DNA from: Pseudomonas sp. ERMR1:02
GTDB taxonomy: Bacteria > Pseudomonadota > Gammaproteobacteria > Pseudomonadales > Pseudomonadaceae
DNA: 64,000 nt
Direction of reading: 5' to 3'
Assembly: GCF_002277815.1 (NCBI RefSeq)
Contig: NZ_NKJI01000005.1
Coordinates: 372,001-436,000, forward strand
The notes beneath the pieces were generated by a model. It worked only from the letters and a program-made list of their open reading frames with translations. It was not told the DNA's origin and searched no databases. Position numbers and translations under genes: made by a program. Below are positions 31,082-40,379 of this stretch, one piece after another; the first letter of the stretch is position 1; each line of letters opens with the position of its first letter.

Positions 31082-32296
31082 TTGCGCGAAATCGTCCTGA
31101 TAAACATCACGGGAGTCGACCGTCCGGGTCTGACTGCGGCCATTACCGGCGTTCTGGCCCAGGGTGGTGTGAATATTCTCGACATCGGTCAGGCAGTGAT
31201 CCACGACACTCTGTCGTTCGGCATCCTGGTTGAAATTCCTGACACCGAACAAGGCAAGTCGGTACTCAAGGACATCCTGTTCAAGGGATATGAGCTTGAT
31301 CAGCAGGTACGTTTCACTCCGGTGTCCGAAGAGGATTACCAGCAGTGGGTCGGTAACCAGGGCAAAAAACGCCATATCGTGACGCTGTTGACCCGCAAAG
31401 TGACCGCCGGGCAATTGCAGGCCGTGAGCTCGATCACCGCCAAATATGGCTTGAACATCGACCACATCGATCGTCTGTCCGGCCGCATGCCGCTGGATAC
31501 CCCGGCCGACAAGGGCAAGGGCTGCATCGAGTTCTCCGTGCGCGGCGAAGCGGCTGATCCGCAGGCGCTGAGGGCCGAATTCCTCAGCGTGGCCCAGGAA
31601 CTGAACGTCGACATCGCCTTTCAGGAAGATTCTCTATTCCGTCGCAACCGCCGTCTGGCGGTATTCGACATGGACTCGACCCTGATCGAAGCCGAAGTCA
31701 TCGACGAACTGGCCAAGGCGGCCGGCGTGGGCGACAAGGTGTCGGAAATTACCGAGCGGGCGATGGCCGGCGAACTGGATTTCCGCGCCAGCTTCAAAGA
31801 GCGTCTGGCGTTGCTCAAAGGTCTGGATGTTGGCGTGCTGGATTCGATCGGTGCCTCGCTGCGTCTGACTGAAGGTGCCGAAACCCTGTTCGCTGAACTC
31901 AAGCGTCTGGGTTACAAGACAGCCATACTGTCAGGCGGCTTCACTTACTTCGCCAAGCAATTGCAAGCGAAGCTGGGCATCGACTATGTGTTCGCCAACG
32001 AACTGGAAGTGGTCGACGGCAAGGTGACCGGCGTGGCGGTCGAGCCGATTGTCGATGCACAGCGCAAGGCTGATCTGCTCAAAGAGTTGGCGCACAAGGA
32101 AGGCTTGCGTCTGGAGCAGACGATTGCAGTCGGCGACGGCGCCAACGACTTGCCGATGCTGGCGATTGCCGGGCTGGGTGTGGCGTTCCGTGCCAAGCCG
32201 CTGGTCAAACAGTCGGCGAAGCAGGCAATTTCAACCCTGGGGTTGGATGGTGTGCTGTACCTGCTGGGCTTCCGCGATCGCGACGGCCAGCTTTAA
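31082..32296 (+). CDS. serB: Phosphoserine phosphatase SerB
   Basis: The 404-aa enzyme for the final step of serine synthesis, a HAD phosphatase with an N-terminal ACT-type regulatory region (INITGVDRPGLTAAITGVLAQGGVNI). HAD motif I is VFDMDSTLIEAEVIDE (about 194-209), motif II/III lies around LSGGFTYFAKQL, and motif IV is GDGANDLPML. I chose the TTG at 31082, because gcggggg lies at the right distance and homologues begin MREIVLINITG. The in-frame TTG at 31067 lies within the ribosome-binding region. It is divergent from the HAMP-protein gene. Confidence 0.95.
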   Translation: MREIVLINITGVDRPGLTAAITGVLAQGGVNILDIGQAVIHDTLSFGILVEIPDTEQGKSVLKDILFKGYELDQQVRFTPVSEEDYQQWVGNQGKKRHIVTLLTRKVTAGQLQAVSSITAKYGLNIDHIDRLSGRMPLDTPADKGKGCIEFSVRGEAADPQALRAEFLSVAQELNVDIAFQEDSLFRRNRRLAVFDMDSTLIEAEVIDELAKAAGVGDKVSEITERAMAGELDFRASFKERLALLKGLDVGVLDSIGASLRLTEGAETLFAELKRLGYKTAILSGGFTYFAKQLQAKLGIDYVFANELEVVDGKVTGVAVEPIVDAQRKADLLKELAHKEGLRLEQTIAVGDGANDLPMLAIAGLGVAFRAKPLVKQSAKQAISTLGLDGVLYLLGFRDRDGQL

Positions 32297-32309
32297 CACC
32301 ACAAAACAA

Positions 32310-32411
32310 CTGTAGGAGCGAGCCTGCTCGCGATGAACCTGAGGGCAACGCGGGCATTCTGAATGCCCGCGTCATCGTTAACGTCCATCGCGAGCAGGCT
32401 CGCTCCTACAG
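32310..32411. repeat. REPIN (GTAGGAGCGAGCCTGCTCGCGA family)
   Basis: ctgtaggagcgagcctgctcgcgatg and its inverse tcgcgagcaggctcgctcctacag bracket an inner palindrome, gcgggcattctgaatgcccgc. It lies between the convergent serB and psd genes. Confidence 0.9.
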
Positions 32412-32423
32412 TAGCGGTGTCTA

Positions 32424-33284
32424 TCAGGCTTTCGGCAGGCCCATGCCTTGGCCCATCTGCACCGGCGAACCGGCCGCCAACTCTTCGGCCCATTTCACTT
32501 GATCCGGCCCGAACAGCACGACAGCGGTCGAGCCCAGCTTGAAGCGGCCCAGTTCCGCACCTTTTTCCAGGTGGATCGGCGCGCGTGCGGCTTCGTCGTA
32601 GCGGAAGGTTTTCAGCTCGCGTTTCGGCGGCGTGACCAGCCCGGCCCACACGGTTTCAATCGATGCGACGATCATTGCGCCCACAAGCACCACGGCCATC
32701 GGTCCGCGCTCGGTGTCGAAAATGCACGCCACGCGTTCGTTGCGGGCGAACAGTTCCGGCACGTTTTCAGCGGTGGTCTGGTTGACCGAGAACAAACGGC
32801 CTGGAATGTAGACCATCTCGCGCAGTGTGCCGGCCAGTGGCATGTGCACGCGGTGGTAATCCTTCGGCGACAGGTAAATGGTGGCGAAATCACCGCCCAT
32901 GAACGGCGCGGCATTCGCCGCATCGCCACCCAGCAGTTCCAGCACGCTGAAGCTGTGGCCCTTGGCCTGGAACACGCGGCCGTGCTCGATCGGGCCAAGC
33001 TGGCTGATCGCGCCGTCGGCCGGGCTGAGGATCGCCCCCGGTGTTTCGTCCAGTGGGCGGGCGCCGTCTTTCAAGGCGCGGGTAAAGAAGGCGTTGAAGT
33101 GCTCGTAGGCGGTCAGGTCTTCGACCAGGGCCTCGGACATGTTCACCTGGTAACGCTGCGCGAACCAGGCGGTGAAGGCATTCTTGAACCAGCGCACGCG
33201 GCATTCGGCAATGCAGCCGGCCAGTCGCGAGAGCAGGTTGTGGGGCAGCAGGTACTGGCTGATGATAAACACACGCTTGTTCAT
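32424..33284 (-). CDS. psd: Phosphatidylserine decarboxylase proenzyme
   Basis: A 286-aa inner-membrane-associated enzyme making phosphatidylethanolamine. The self-cleavage motif LGST (in FKLGSTAVVLFG, about residues 250-253) generates the pyruvoyl cofactor from its Ser. The catalytic region DYHRVHMPLAGTL (about 142-154) and the N-terminal motif YINVSEAL-like QVNMSEAL are present. Full length. The order serB-psd-rhdA matches PA4960-PA4957-PA4956 with minor gaps. The gap of only 18 bp from rhdA suggests an operon on this strand. Confidence 0.96.
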   Translation of the reverse strand: MNKRVFIISQYLLPHNLLSRLAGCIAECRVRWFKNAFTAWFAQRYQVNMSEALVEDLTAYEHFNAFFTRALKDGARPLDETPGAILSPADGAISQLGPIEHGRVFQAKGHSFSVLELLGGDAANAAPFMGGDFATIYLSPKDYHRVHMPLAGTLREMVYIPGRLFSVNQTTAENVPELFARNERVACIFDTERGPMAVVLVGAMIVASIETVWAGLVTPPKRELKTFRYDEAARAPIHLEKGAELGRFKLGSTAVVLFGPDQVKWAEELAAGSPVQMGQGMGLPKA

Positions 33285-33302
33285 TAACTGTCCTTAAAAA
33301 CC

Positions 33303-34118
33303 TTAATTCTCTACAGGGGTATCGGGATGGTTGCCCCATTCGCCCCAGGAGCCGGCGTAGCCTTTGACCCGCGGATAACCGAGGGACTTGGCCACCAGAT
33401 AGGTGAAGCCGGACCGGTGATGGGTCTGGCAATGGGTGATGATTTCTTTATCTTTGCTGATCCCCAGTTGTTCCAGGATTTGCGGCATATCGCTGCGAAT
33501 GCGCAGGTTGCGCGCCTTATCCATGCCCGCAGTCCATTCGAAATTGACCGCGCCGGGAATGTGTCCGCCCTTGGCCGCCAGGACTTTCTCACCGGAGTAT
33601 TCCAGCGGCCCGCGCGCGTCCCAGATCGCAAGGTCGGCAGCACCGAGACGGCTTTGCAGATACTCGCGGGTAGCAGTGGGTTCATCGTGCAGAGTCAACG
33701 CAACCGGGCCACCAACGTGAGCCGGGATCTGAATCGACATAGGCATGCCTTCTGCCAGCCACGCCGGGAGGCCACCGTCGACATAGTGGTATTTGCTGTG
33801 GCCGATGACATCCAGAAGCCAGATAAAGCGCCCGGCCCAACCGCCGCCTTCGTCGTCATAAACCACGTAGACCGCATTGGAGTTGTGTCCCAGCTCACCG
33901 AACAACGTTTCGAGTGCAGCTTGCGGCGGCATCAGCCCCGGTGCAGGCGCCTGACCGAGCTGCGTGCGTTTCGGATCGACAAACCGCGCACCGGGAATAT
34001 GCCCTTCGGTATAGCGGGCGCTGCTGGTCAGGTCCACCAGAATCAGTTCGCGGGACTCGAGGCGAGGGAGCAAGTCGCTCGGTTCGATCACCAGCGGCAA
34101 GCCAGAGAAGTCAGACAT
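33303..34118 (-). CDS. rhdA: Thiosulfate sulfurtransferase (rhodanese) RhdA
   Basis: A 271-aa two-domain rhodanese transferring sulfane sulfur from thiosulfate to cyanide or other acceptors. The catalytic Cys is in THCQTHHRSGF (about residue 230), the unusual CQTHHR loop known for the Azotobacter/Pseudomonas RhdA type. The inactive N-terminal domain holds RYTEGHIPGARFVD. I chose ATG 34118 (MSDFSGLPLVIEP). In P. aeruginosa RhdA takes part in cyanide detoxification. It lies just downstream of the HDOD gene. Confidence 0.95.
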   Translation of the reverse strand: MSDFSGLPLVIEPSDLLPRLESRELILVDLTSSARYTEGHIPGARFVDPKRTQLGQAPAPGLMPPQAALETLFGELGHNSNAVYVVYDDEGGGWAGRFIWLLDVIGHSKYHYVDGGLPAWLAEGMPMSIQIPAHVGGPVALTLHDEPTATREYLQSRLGAADLAIWDARGPLEYSGEKVLAAKGGHIPGAVNFEWTAGMDKARNLRIRSDMPQILEQLGISKDKEIITHCQTHHRSGFTYLVAKSLGYPRVKGYAGSWGEWGNHPDTPVEN

Positions 34119-34160
34119 GTGAGGTCTCCAGGGCACAAAAGGGAGGATTGTAGCGCAGCG

Positions 34161-35699
34161 TCATTTGCCGCGCTGACTAAAGCTATGCAGCGCTTTCTCG
34201 ATGCACTGCGCGGTTTTGCCGAAGGCTTGTACGGTGATTTCCGAAAATGGCCCGCCGCCTTGATCCGCCACAACGATCATGATCACCCGGCCATTGTTGA
34301 CCAGCGAGCGCAGCAACACGTGTTCGCCGCTGAACTGCGAACGCAGGCTGTTGGGCAACAGGGCGGAAAACTGAGCGTTGTTGGTCGGTGTCAGACGCAC
34401 TTGAGCCTGTTGCACGAGCAAGCGTTGCAGAACGTTGCTCTGGCTGACGACAAAGTTGAGGCCTGCAACTTCCTTTGGCAATCCGGCGGTCTGGTGCACC
34501 CGCAGATTGGCGTGGGTGCGATCGGCCATCAGGATCATCACCCGACGCATGCCGCATGCAACCAATGCGTCCCGGGCAGAGGTAGTCAGGTGCATGGCAT
34601 TGGTGAAGCGACTCGGCTCGATCAGCAGTTCGGCACATTGTCTGCGCCACTTCGCCAGGTCTTCGGCGGTCGGTGCCGGGGCCGGCAACAGACCGGCGTG
34701 GACGCGATTTGTGCCCCACGGCCATATCAGCGCAACGGCAGGGTGCCACAGGTCGGGCATGGCGTGATGGCGCGCACTGTTGGCCGACTGCTGGTGCAGT
34801 TGCTGCTGCACTTCGTCCATCGGCATTTGCAGATAAAGGCTGGTCAGGTACTGCCAGCGCTCGCTGTGCGGGCTGTCCCAGGCCTGTTGCGCCGACAGCG
34901 CCAGGCCGTTGGCCAGCAGTACGGTGTTGGCCGGTTGATTGAGCCAGCGGCGCAGGGTCGGATCGTCGTCGAGACGGTTCTGCTGACGTAACGGATGCTC
35001 GCTGTCGCGGGCAATGCGCAGCACTTTCACCAGTTCCCGTTGCTCGGTGAGCAGCAGTTTATAACCCTGCTGCACCCAGATCGGCAGCCGCCAGAGATCC
35101 ACCAGGGCCAGGCCGATTTCCAGCAAGCGCGCGCCAAACAATTGCTTTTCGACTTTTCGCGCCGACTCGCCTTTATGGATGACCCGCAGTTCCCAGTCTT
35201 CGAGCAACTGTGGATGCGTCAGCGCCAAAGGCCACAACGGCGAGAGAAACAACAGGCTGCCCCAGTGGATGTCCTGCCACAGGCGCGCCAGGCGACTGGC
35301 GAAAAAACCGTTGGCCTGTTGGCTGGCGTGCTGGCTGATCATCTGCAACTGGCGCAGGGTTTTTGGAATTTCGTTCTGGGGCAAGGCGGGCAGGCGTTCG
35401 AGCAGCTCTTCGGTGCGCTTGAGACCGAGGCGATTGATCGCGACCTCTAGGTTTTCAGCAGGCTCGGTCATGCTGCCATGGGTGTGCCGATTGGCTTCGC
35501 GGATCACGGTCAATGCCAGGGCCGGGCTGCCCTGCATTAATTCGGCAATGTCGCGCAACGAGCTGCGACTGTCGCGGATCGCCCGGCAGACACTGTCGTG
35601 ACTGGCCTGCGGGATCGGCAAGCGCACGCCATCCAGAAGCTTGACCCAGCCTGCGAGAGTGGTTGGTTTTGGAGTTGGGACGTTCGTTTCGTTAGCCAT
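34161..35699 (-). CDS. HDOD-domain signalling protein
   Basis: A 512-aa protein whose N-terminal HDOD region (LPIPQASHDSVCRAIRDSRSSLRDIAELMQGSPALALTVIREANR, about 28-72, then AINRLGLKRTEELLERLP) resembles catalytically inactive HD-fold regulators. The C-terminal part (about 360-505) looks like a degenerate sensor domain. These proteins often link signalling to motility or the cell cycle. Its position directly divergent from motAB supports, but does not prove, a motility connection. There is no enzymatic HD signature and no membrane helix. Confidence 0.85.
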   Translation of the reverse strand: MANETNVPTPKPTTLAGWVKLLDGVRLPIPQASHDSVCRAIRDSRSSLRDIAELMQGSPALALTVIREANRHTHGSMTEPAENLEVAINRLGLKRTEELLERLPALPQNEIPKTLRQLQMISQHASQQANGFFASRLARLWQDIHWGSLLFLSPLWPLALTHPQLLEDWELRVIHKGESARKVEKQLFGARLLEIGLALVDLWRLPIWVQQGYKLLLTEQRELVKVLRIARDSEHPLRQQNRLDDDPTLRRWLNQPANTVLLANGLALSAQQAWDSPHSERWQYLTSLYLQMPMDEVQQQLHQQSANSARHHAMPDLWHPAVALIWPWGTNRVHAGLLPAPAPTAEDLAKWRRQCAELLIEPSRFTNAMHLTTSARDALVACGMRRVMILMADRTHANLRVHQTAGLPKEVAGLNFVVSQSNVLQRLLVQQAQVRLTPTNNAQFSALLPNSLRSQFSGEHVLLRSLVNNGRVIMIVVADQGGGPFSEITVQAFGKTAQCIEKALHSFSQRGK

Positions 35700-35770
35700 G
35701 TCTGGAGGCGATCATCGTCAGCATTATTTATGCCCGGAATGGGTCAAATTGGTTTTTCGCCTGAACTGGC

Positions 35771-35797
35771 TTTAGTCTGGCGCAGTTTTGCCGATAA
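35771..35797 (+). promoter_or_regulatory. FliA (sigma-28) promoter of motAB
   Basis: TTTAGTCT, an 11-nt spacer, then GCCGATAA. The -10 block equals the flagellar sigma-28 consensus, and the -35 block resembles TAAAGTTT with correct spacing. It lies about 70 bp before motA, so class-IV flagellar control is inferred. Confidence 0.85.
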
Positions 35798-35865
35798 GTA
35801 GAAGAAGAGATTTATTAACTTCCGAATATGACCTTGAACCCGACTCAGTAAGTGCTCTCCTACCT

Positions 35866-36717
35866 ATGGCTAAAATAATCGGCATCATCGTCGTATTCGC
35901 GAGCGTGCTCGGCGGATACGTACTCTCTCACGGCAAAATTGCCGCCCTGATCCAGCCCTTCGAGGTCATGATTATCGGTGGTGCGGCGCTTGGTGCATTC
36001 CTGCAGGCCAACCCCGGCTACATGACGATGCACGTGCTCAAGAAGTCCTTGAGCATGTTCGGTTCGCGCTTCAGCCATACCTTCTATCTAGAAGTACTGG
36101 GCCTGATCTACGAGATCCTCAACAAGAGCCGCCGTGAAGGCATGATGGCCATCGAAGGCGACATTGAAGATGCCGCCGCGAGCCCGATCTTCGCCAAGTA
36201 CCCGACGGTTCTCAAAGACGAGCGCATGACCGCGTTCATCTGCGATTACCTGCGCATCATGTCCTCCGGCAACATGGCGCCCCATGAACTCGAAGGCCTG
36301 TTCGACATGGAGCTGTACAGTCTCAAGGAAGACCTGGAGCACCCGTCCCACGCGGTGAACGGTATCGCCGACGCCATGCCCGGTTTTGGTATCGTCGCGG
36401 CGGTACTGGGTATCGTGGTGACCATGGCTTCCCTGGGTGAGGGCGATCAAAAATCCATCGGCCTGCACGTCGGTGCGGCACTGGTCGGTACGTTCTTCGG
36501 TATTCTCGCGGCCTACGGCTTCTTCGGCCCGCTGGCCCATTCCCTGGCCCACGATGCCAAGGAAGAACTGAACGTCTACGAAGCCATCAAGGCTTCGCTG
36601 GTCGCCTCGGCTTCCGGCATGCCGCCATCGCTGGCCGTGGAGTTCGGGCGCAAGGTTCTGTACCCGGCGCACCGTCCTAGCTTCGCTGAGCTGGAACAAG
36701 CGGTTCGTGGTCGCTAA
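35866..36717 (+). CDS. motA: Flagellar motor stator protein MotA
   Basis: A 283-aa inner-membrane proton-channel subunit with four helices. It shows MAKIIGIIVVFASVLGGYVLSHG (TM1), the cytoplasmic loop with charged residues that touch FliG (DYLRIMSSGN...), and conserved prolines in MPGFGIVAAVLGIVVTMA (TM3) and GILAAYGFFGPLA (TM4). I chose ATG 35866 (MAKIIGIIV). The stop is three bases from the motB ATG. A sigma-28 promoter lies upstream. Corresponds to PA4954. Confidence 0.97.
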   Translation: MAKIIGIIVVFASVLGGYVLSHGKIAALIQPFEVMIIGGAALGAFLQANPGYMTMHVLKKSLSMFGSRFSHTFYLEVLGLIYEILNKSRREGMMAIEGDIEDAAASPIFAKYPTVLKDERMTAFICDYLRIMSSGNMAPHELEGLFDMELYSLKEDLEHPSHAVNGIADAMPGFGIVAAVLGIVVTMASLGEGDQKSIGLHVGAALVGTFFGILAAYGFFGPLAHSLAHDAKEELNVYEAIKASLVASASGMPPSLAVEFGRKVLYPAHRPSFAELEQAVRGR

Positions 36718-36720
36718 GTT

Positions 36721-37740
36721 ATGGAAAATAACCAGCCGATAATCATCAAGCGCGTCAAGCGCATCGCCGGCGGGCATCACGGGGGCGCATGGAAAATCGC
36801 CTTCGCCGACTTCGCTACGGCGATGATGGCGTTCTTCCTGGTGTTGTGGCTGTTGTCCACCGCAACACCGGAGCAGAAGATCGCCATCGCCGGTTACTTC
36901 AAGGACCCGATCGGTTTCTCCGAAAGCGGTACGCCGTACATCATCGACCTGGGCGGTACACCGACCCTGGCGCCGGAAAACACCCTCAACCCTGAGGTCA
37001 AATCCCAGCCGCAGCCGGACAAGGTGACTGTTGACGCCGAACAGGTCGAAGGCATGGCCGAGATGGTAGAAAAGGAGCGACTCGAACTGTTGCTGCAAGA
37101 ACTGCAGACCAAGGTCGAGGAGAATCCGCAGCTACAGAAATTCAAAGACCAGATTATGTTCGATCTCACGCCGGACGGTTTGCGCATCCAGATCGTGGAT
37201 GCCGAGAACCGGCCGATGTTCGACTCCGGCAGTGCGCGTCTGAAACCGTATTTCGAAGACATCCTGCTGGCCATGGCTGACACCATCAAGGCGGTGCCGA
37301 ACAAGATCAGCATCAGCGGCCATACCGATGCCAAGCCGTTCAGCGGCACGGGCGATTTCGGCAACTGGGAGCTTTCGGCCAACCGTGCCAACGCCGCTCG
37401 CCGTGCGCTGGTCGCGGGCAGCTATCCGGACTCGCAAGTGGCACGGGTGGTCGGTTATGCCTCATCTGCCTTGTTTGACCGCGAGCATCCGTTCAATCCG
37501 GTCAACCGCCGTATCGACATCATCGTGCTGACCAAGAAAGCCCAGCGCGCCATCGAAGGTTCGCAAGGCGCGGAACCGGCTCCCGAGCCGACGCAAGGGC
37601 AGGGTGGTCCGGGTGAAGTGCCAGCCGATCCGAACGCATTACCGGCAGACAAGGAACCATTGCCGGCCCACGAGCTTCGCGAGCGGTTGAACCTGTTCGA
37701 TAACCCGGCACCGAAGCCGGGTGAAGCGCCCAAGCAGTGA
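36721..37740 (+). CDS. motB: Flagellar motor stator protein MotB
   Basis: A 339-aa stator subunit with one N-terminal helix (WKIAFADFATAMMAFFLVLWLLST, about 22-45) holding the proton-carrying Asp. A plug/linker and an OmpA-like peptidoglycan-binding domain follow (MFDSGSARLKPYF, ISGHTDAKPF, LSANRANAARRALV, about 160-285). A Pro/Gly/Ala-rich tail completes it. It anchors MotA4B2 to the wall. It forms an operon with motA and is followed by an intrinsic terminator. Confidence 0.97.
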   Translation: MENNQPIIIKRVKRIAGGHHGGAWKIAFADFATAMMAFFLVLWLLSTATPEQKIAIAGYFKDPIGFSESGTPYIIDLGGTPTLAPENTLNPEVKSQPQPDKVTVDAEQVEGMAEMVEKERLELLLQELQTKVEENPQLQKFKDQIMFDLTPDGLRIQIVDAENRPMFDSGSARLKPYFEDILLAMADTIKAVPNKISISGHTDAKPFSGTGDFGNWELSANRANAARRALVAGSYPDSQVARVVGYASSALFDREHPFNPVNRRIDIIVLTKKAQRAIEGSQGAEPAPEPTQGQGGPGEVPADPNALPADKEPLPAHELRERLNLFDNPAPKPGEAPKQ

Positions 37741-37745
37741 CCCAT

Positions 37746-37773
37746 AAAAAAGCCGCGATGATCGCGGCTTTTT
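37746..37773 (+). terminator. Intrinsic terminator after motB
   Basis: aaaaagccgcgatgatcgcggcttttt forms a GC stem with a 5' A tract and a 3' U tract. It should work on both strands, so it may also serve the convergent rsgA. Confidence 0.9.
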
Positions 37774-37792
37774 CATGTCTGCGGGAAGCGGC

Positions 37793-38824
37793 TCAATAGC
37801 CGTTTTCCGGCAGGCTGGCGATGATCGAGCGGTAGCTGTTCATCCGTTGTTGCTGCACGCGGCCATCTTCAAGACCCTTGAGCAGGGCGCAACCCGGCTC
37901 GCGGTCGTGTTTGCAGTCGCGGAAGCGGCAGGTGCCGAGCAGGTCATTGAACTCGATGAAACCGGCTTCGACGTCGGCACGGCTGACGTGACCCAGACCG
38001 AACTCGCGGATACCCGGGGAGTCGATCAACTCACCGCCACCGGGGAAGTGGAACAGGCGCGCGGTGGTGGTGGTGTGGGTGCCTTGGCCGGATAGCTCGG
38101 ACAGCGGGCCGACGCGGGTTTCGACGTCCGGCAGCAGGCTGTTGACCAGCGATGACTTGCCGACGCCGGACTGGCCGACGAACACGCTGATGCGTCCGTC
38201 CAATAGTTTTTGAAGCTGCTCCATGCCGTTGCCGTGGTGAGCCGACACTTCGAGCACCGGGTAACCCAGGGTGCGGTAAACCGCCAGCAAGGCATTCAGC
38301 GCCGGGGCGTTCTGCTCGTCGATCAAGTCGAACTTGTTCAGCAACAGCAGCGGTTTGATACCCGCGTGTTCGGCGGCTACCAGGTAGCGGTCGATCAGGT
38401 TGGCGTGGGGTTCAGGCAACGGTGCGAAAACGATGACGATCATATCGACGTTGGCCGCCACCGGTTTGAGCTGGCCACGGCTGTCCGGTCGGCACAGTTC
38501 GGTGTTGCGCGGCAGTTGCGCCACGATCACACCGATGCCCTGGTTGCCGGCACGCCAAACCACCTGATCGCCGGTCACCAGCGCCGGCAGGTTGGCGCGC
38601 AGGTGGCAACGGAACACCTGGCCGGCGTGCTCGCCATCGCGGGCCTCGACCTCGACCTGCACGCCGAAGTGCGCGATCACCAGACCGTGCTGTTCCGGGC
38701 CCAGGTCGCCACCTTCGAGTGCCTCGACAGCTGACGACTCGCGTTTGGCGGCGCGGGCAGCGCGTTCGCCCTGAATCTTTTCGATGCGCCAGTTTTGACG
38801 ACGATTGAGTTGGCGTTTGGCCAT
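37793..38824 (-). CDS. rsgA: Small ribosomal subunit biogenesis GTPase RsgA
   Basis: A 343-aa circularly permuted GTPase that checks late 30S maturation. It has an N-terminal OB fold (about 40-120), then the permuted G motifs: G4 NKFDL (about 163) precedes G1 [10 protein letters not shown] (about 217-226) and G3-type [10 protein letters not shown]. The C-terminal zinc site is [14 protein letters not shown]. The reading frame starts [18 protein letters not shown]. It is divergent from orn. Confidence 0.97.
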   Translation of the reverse strand: MAKRQLNRRQNWRIEKIQGERAARAAKRESSAVEALEGGDLGPEQHGLVIAHFGVQVEVEARDGEHAGQVFRCHLRANLPALVTGDQVVWRAGNQGIGVIVAQLPRNTELCRPDSRGQLKPVAANVDMIVIVFAPLPEPHANLIDRYLVAAEHAGIKPLLLLNKFDLIDEQNAPALNALLAVYRTLGYPVLEVSAHHGNGMEQLQKLLDGRISVFVGQSGVGKSSLVNSLLPDVETRVGPLSELSGQGTHTTTTARLFHFPGGGELIDSPGIREFGLGHVSRADVEAGFIEFNDLLGTCRFRDCKHDREPGCALLKGLEDGRVQQQRMNSYRSIIASLPENGY

Positions 38825-38931
38825 GGGTGTTCCGTATCAATAATGCAGCGATTAGGTAAAACGGCCGCGAGTTTAGCACGCCCAGCCACCCGCCTAGGCT
38901 AAACTGCGCAGCATTGCCTAGGAGCCGACAC

Positions 38932-39474
38932 ATGCAAAATCCGCAGAACCTGATCTGGATCGACCTGGAAATGACCGGTCTGAACCCGGATACCGACGTC
39001 ATTATCGAGATGGCTACCATCGTCACCGACAGCGACCTGAACACCTTGGCCGAAGGCCCGGTGATCGCCATCCACCACAGCGACGAAATCCTCGCCGGCA
39101 TGGACGAGTGGAACACCCGCCAACATGGCGGCTCGGGCCTGACCCAGCGCGTTCGCGACAGCCGCATCAGCATGGCCGAAGCGGAAGCCGAAACCATCGC
39201 CTTTCTGGAGAAGTGGGTGCCGAAGGGCAAGTCGCCGATCTGTGGCAACAGCATCTGCCAGGACCGTCGCTTCCTTTATACCCACATGAAATCCCTGGAA
39301 AGCTATTTCCACTACCGCAACCTCGACGTCTCGACCCTCAAGGAATTGGCGGCACGTTGGGCGCCAGACGTGCGCGACAGCTTCAAGAAGGGCAGTACCC
39401 ACCTGGCCCTTGACGATATTCGCGAATCCATCGCCGAGCTGCAGCATTACCGCCAGCATTTCATCAAGTTCTGA
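38932..39474 (+). CDS. orn: Oligoribonuclease Orn
   Basis: A 180-aa DEDDh 3'-5' exoribonuclease that degrades dinucleotides, including pGpG from c-di-GMP turnover in Pseudomonas. The acidic residues are in [15 protein letters not shown] (D and E about 11-13), [12 protein letters not shown], and [13 protein letters not shown] with the final His/Asp. ATG 38932 follows taggagccgacac. Corresponds to PA4951. Confidence 0.97.
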   Translation: MQNPQNLIWIDLEMTGLNPDTDVIIEMATIVTDSDLNTLAEGPVIAIHHSDEILAGMDEWNTRQHGGSGLTQRVRDSRISMAEAEAETIAFLEKWVPKGKSPICGNSICQDRRFLYTHMKSLESYFHYRNLDVSTLKELAARWAPDVRDSFKKGSTHLALDDIRESIAELQHYRQHFIKF

Positions 39475-39495
39475 TTTAGCTGTGTCAGCGCTGAC

Positions 39496-39567
39496 GCCTT
39501 CGCGGGCAAGCCTCGCTCCTACAGGGATTGCGCTAAACCTGTAGGAGCGAGGCTTGCCCGCGAAGAA
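39496..39567. repeat. REPIN (GTAGGAGCGAGGC family)
   Basis: gccttcgcgggcaagcctcgctcctacag faces ctgtaggagcgaggcttgcccgcgaag around a short loop, just after orn. Confidence 0.9.
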
Positions 39568-39653
39568 GGTGACGCGGTCTATCTATGGAACGCCCTCTTT
39601 TGGTGCTGATGCTAAATGGCTAGACTGCGCGCCTTTCTGCAAGGACCGCCACC

Positions 39654-40265
39654 ATGTTGCTGATGCTCTACCTGATCGCCATTACCGCCGAAGCCATGAC
39701 CGGCGCCCTGTCTGCGGGCCGTCGCGGAATGGATTGGTTTGGCGTGGTGCTGATCGCTTGCGTCACGGCTTTGGGCGGCGGTTCGGTGCGCGATGTGTTG
39801 CTCGGCCACTATCCGCTGACTTGGGTCAAACACCCGGAATACCTGGTGCTGACAACCATTGCGGCGATGTTCACGGTGTTCACCGCCCGTTGGATGCGCC
39901 ATTTGCGCTCGCTGTTTCTGGTGCTCGACGCCGTGGGCCTGGTGGCCTTCACCCTGATCGGCTGCATGACCGCCCTGGAAATGGGCCATGGCATGTTGGT
40001 GGCGTCGGTCAGTGGCGTGATCACAGGAGTTTTCGGCGGCATCCTGCGGGACATTTTCTGCAACGACATTCCGCTGATCTTTCGTCGCGAGCTCTATGCC
40101 AGTGTCTCGTTCGCGGCGGCTTGGTGTTACTTGCTTTGTCTTTATCTGAATGTGCCGGGAGAGCAGGCGATTCTGATCACGCTATTCGGCGGCTTCCTGC
40201 TGCGCTTGCTGGCGATCCGTTTCCATTGGGAAATGCCCAAGTTCGTCTACAACGACGAGGCCTGA
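39654..40265 (+). CDS. TRIC/YicG-family membrane protein (UPF0126)
   Basis: A 203-aa inner-membrane protein with about seven helices made of two repeated UPF0126 units, the fold of trimeric intracellular cation channels. Repeat motifs are GALSAGRRGMDWFGVVLIACVTALGGGSVRD (about 17-47) and GVITGVFGGILRDI in the second half. Prokaryotic TRIC homologues conduct K+; some relatives are annotated as glycine transporters. A start at 39654 (ATGTTGCTGATGCTC) after ggaccgccacc is preferred over longer frames. Confidence 0.88.
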   Translation: MLLMLYLIAITAEAMTGALSAGRRGMDWFGVVLIACVTALGGGSVRDVLLGHYPLTWVKHPEYLVLTTIAAMFTVFTARWMRHLRSLFLVLDAVGLVAFTLIGCMTALEMGHGMLVASVSGVITGVFGGILRDIFCNDIPLIFRRELYASVSFAAAWCYLLCLYLNVPGEQAILITLFGGFLLRLLAIRFHWEMPKFVYNDEA

Positions 40266-40277
40266 TCCACGCCCCCC

Positions 40278-40379
40278 CTGTAGGAGCGAGCCTGCTCGCG
40301 AAAAACCTGAGAACTCCACGGGGCGCCAGCATTACCGCGTTATCGTTGACGACCATCGCGAGCAGGCTCGCTCCTACAG
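40278..40379. repeat. REPIN overlapping the queG stop (GTAGGAGCGAGCC family)
   Basis: ctgtaggagcgagcctgctcgcga and tcgcgagcaggctcgctcctacag face each other about 50 nt apart. The right arm supplies the TAG stop codon of queG (40374-40376, minus strand). Confidence 0.9.
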
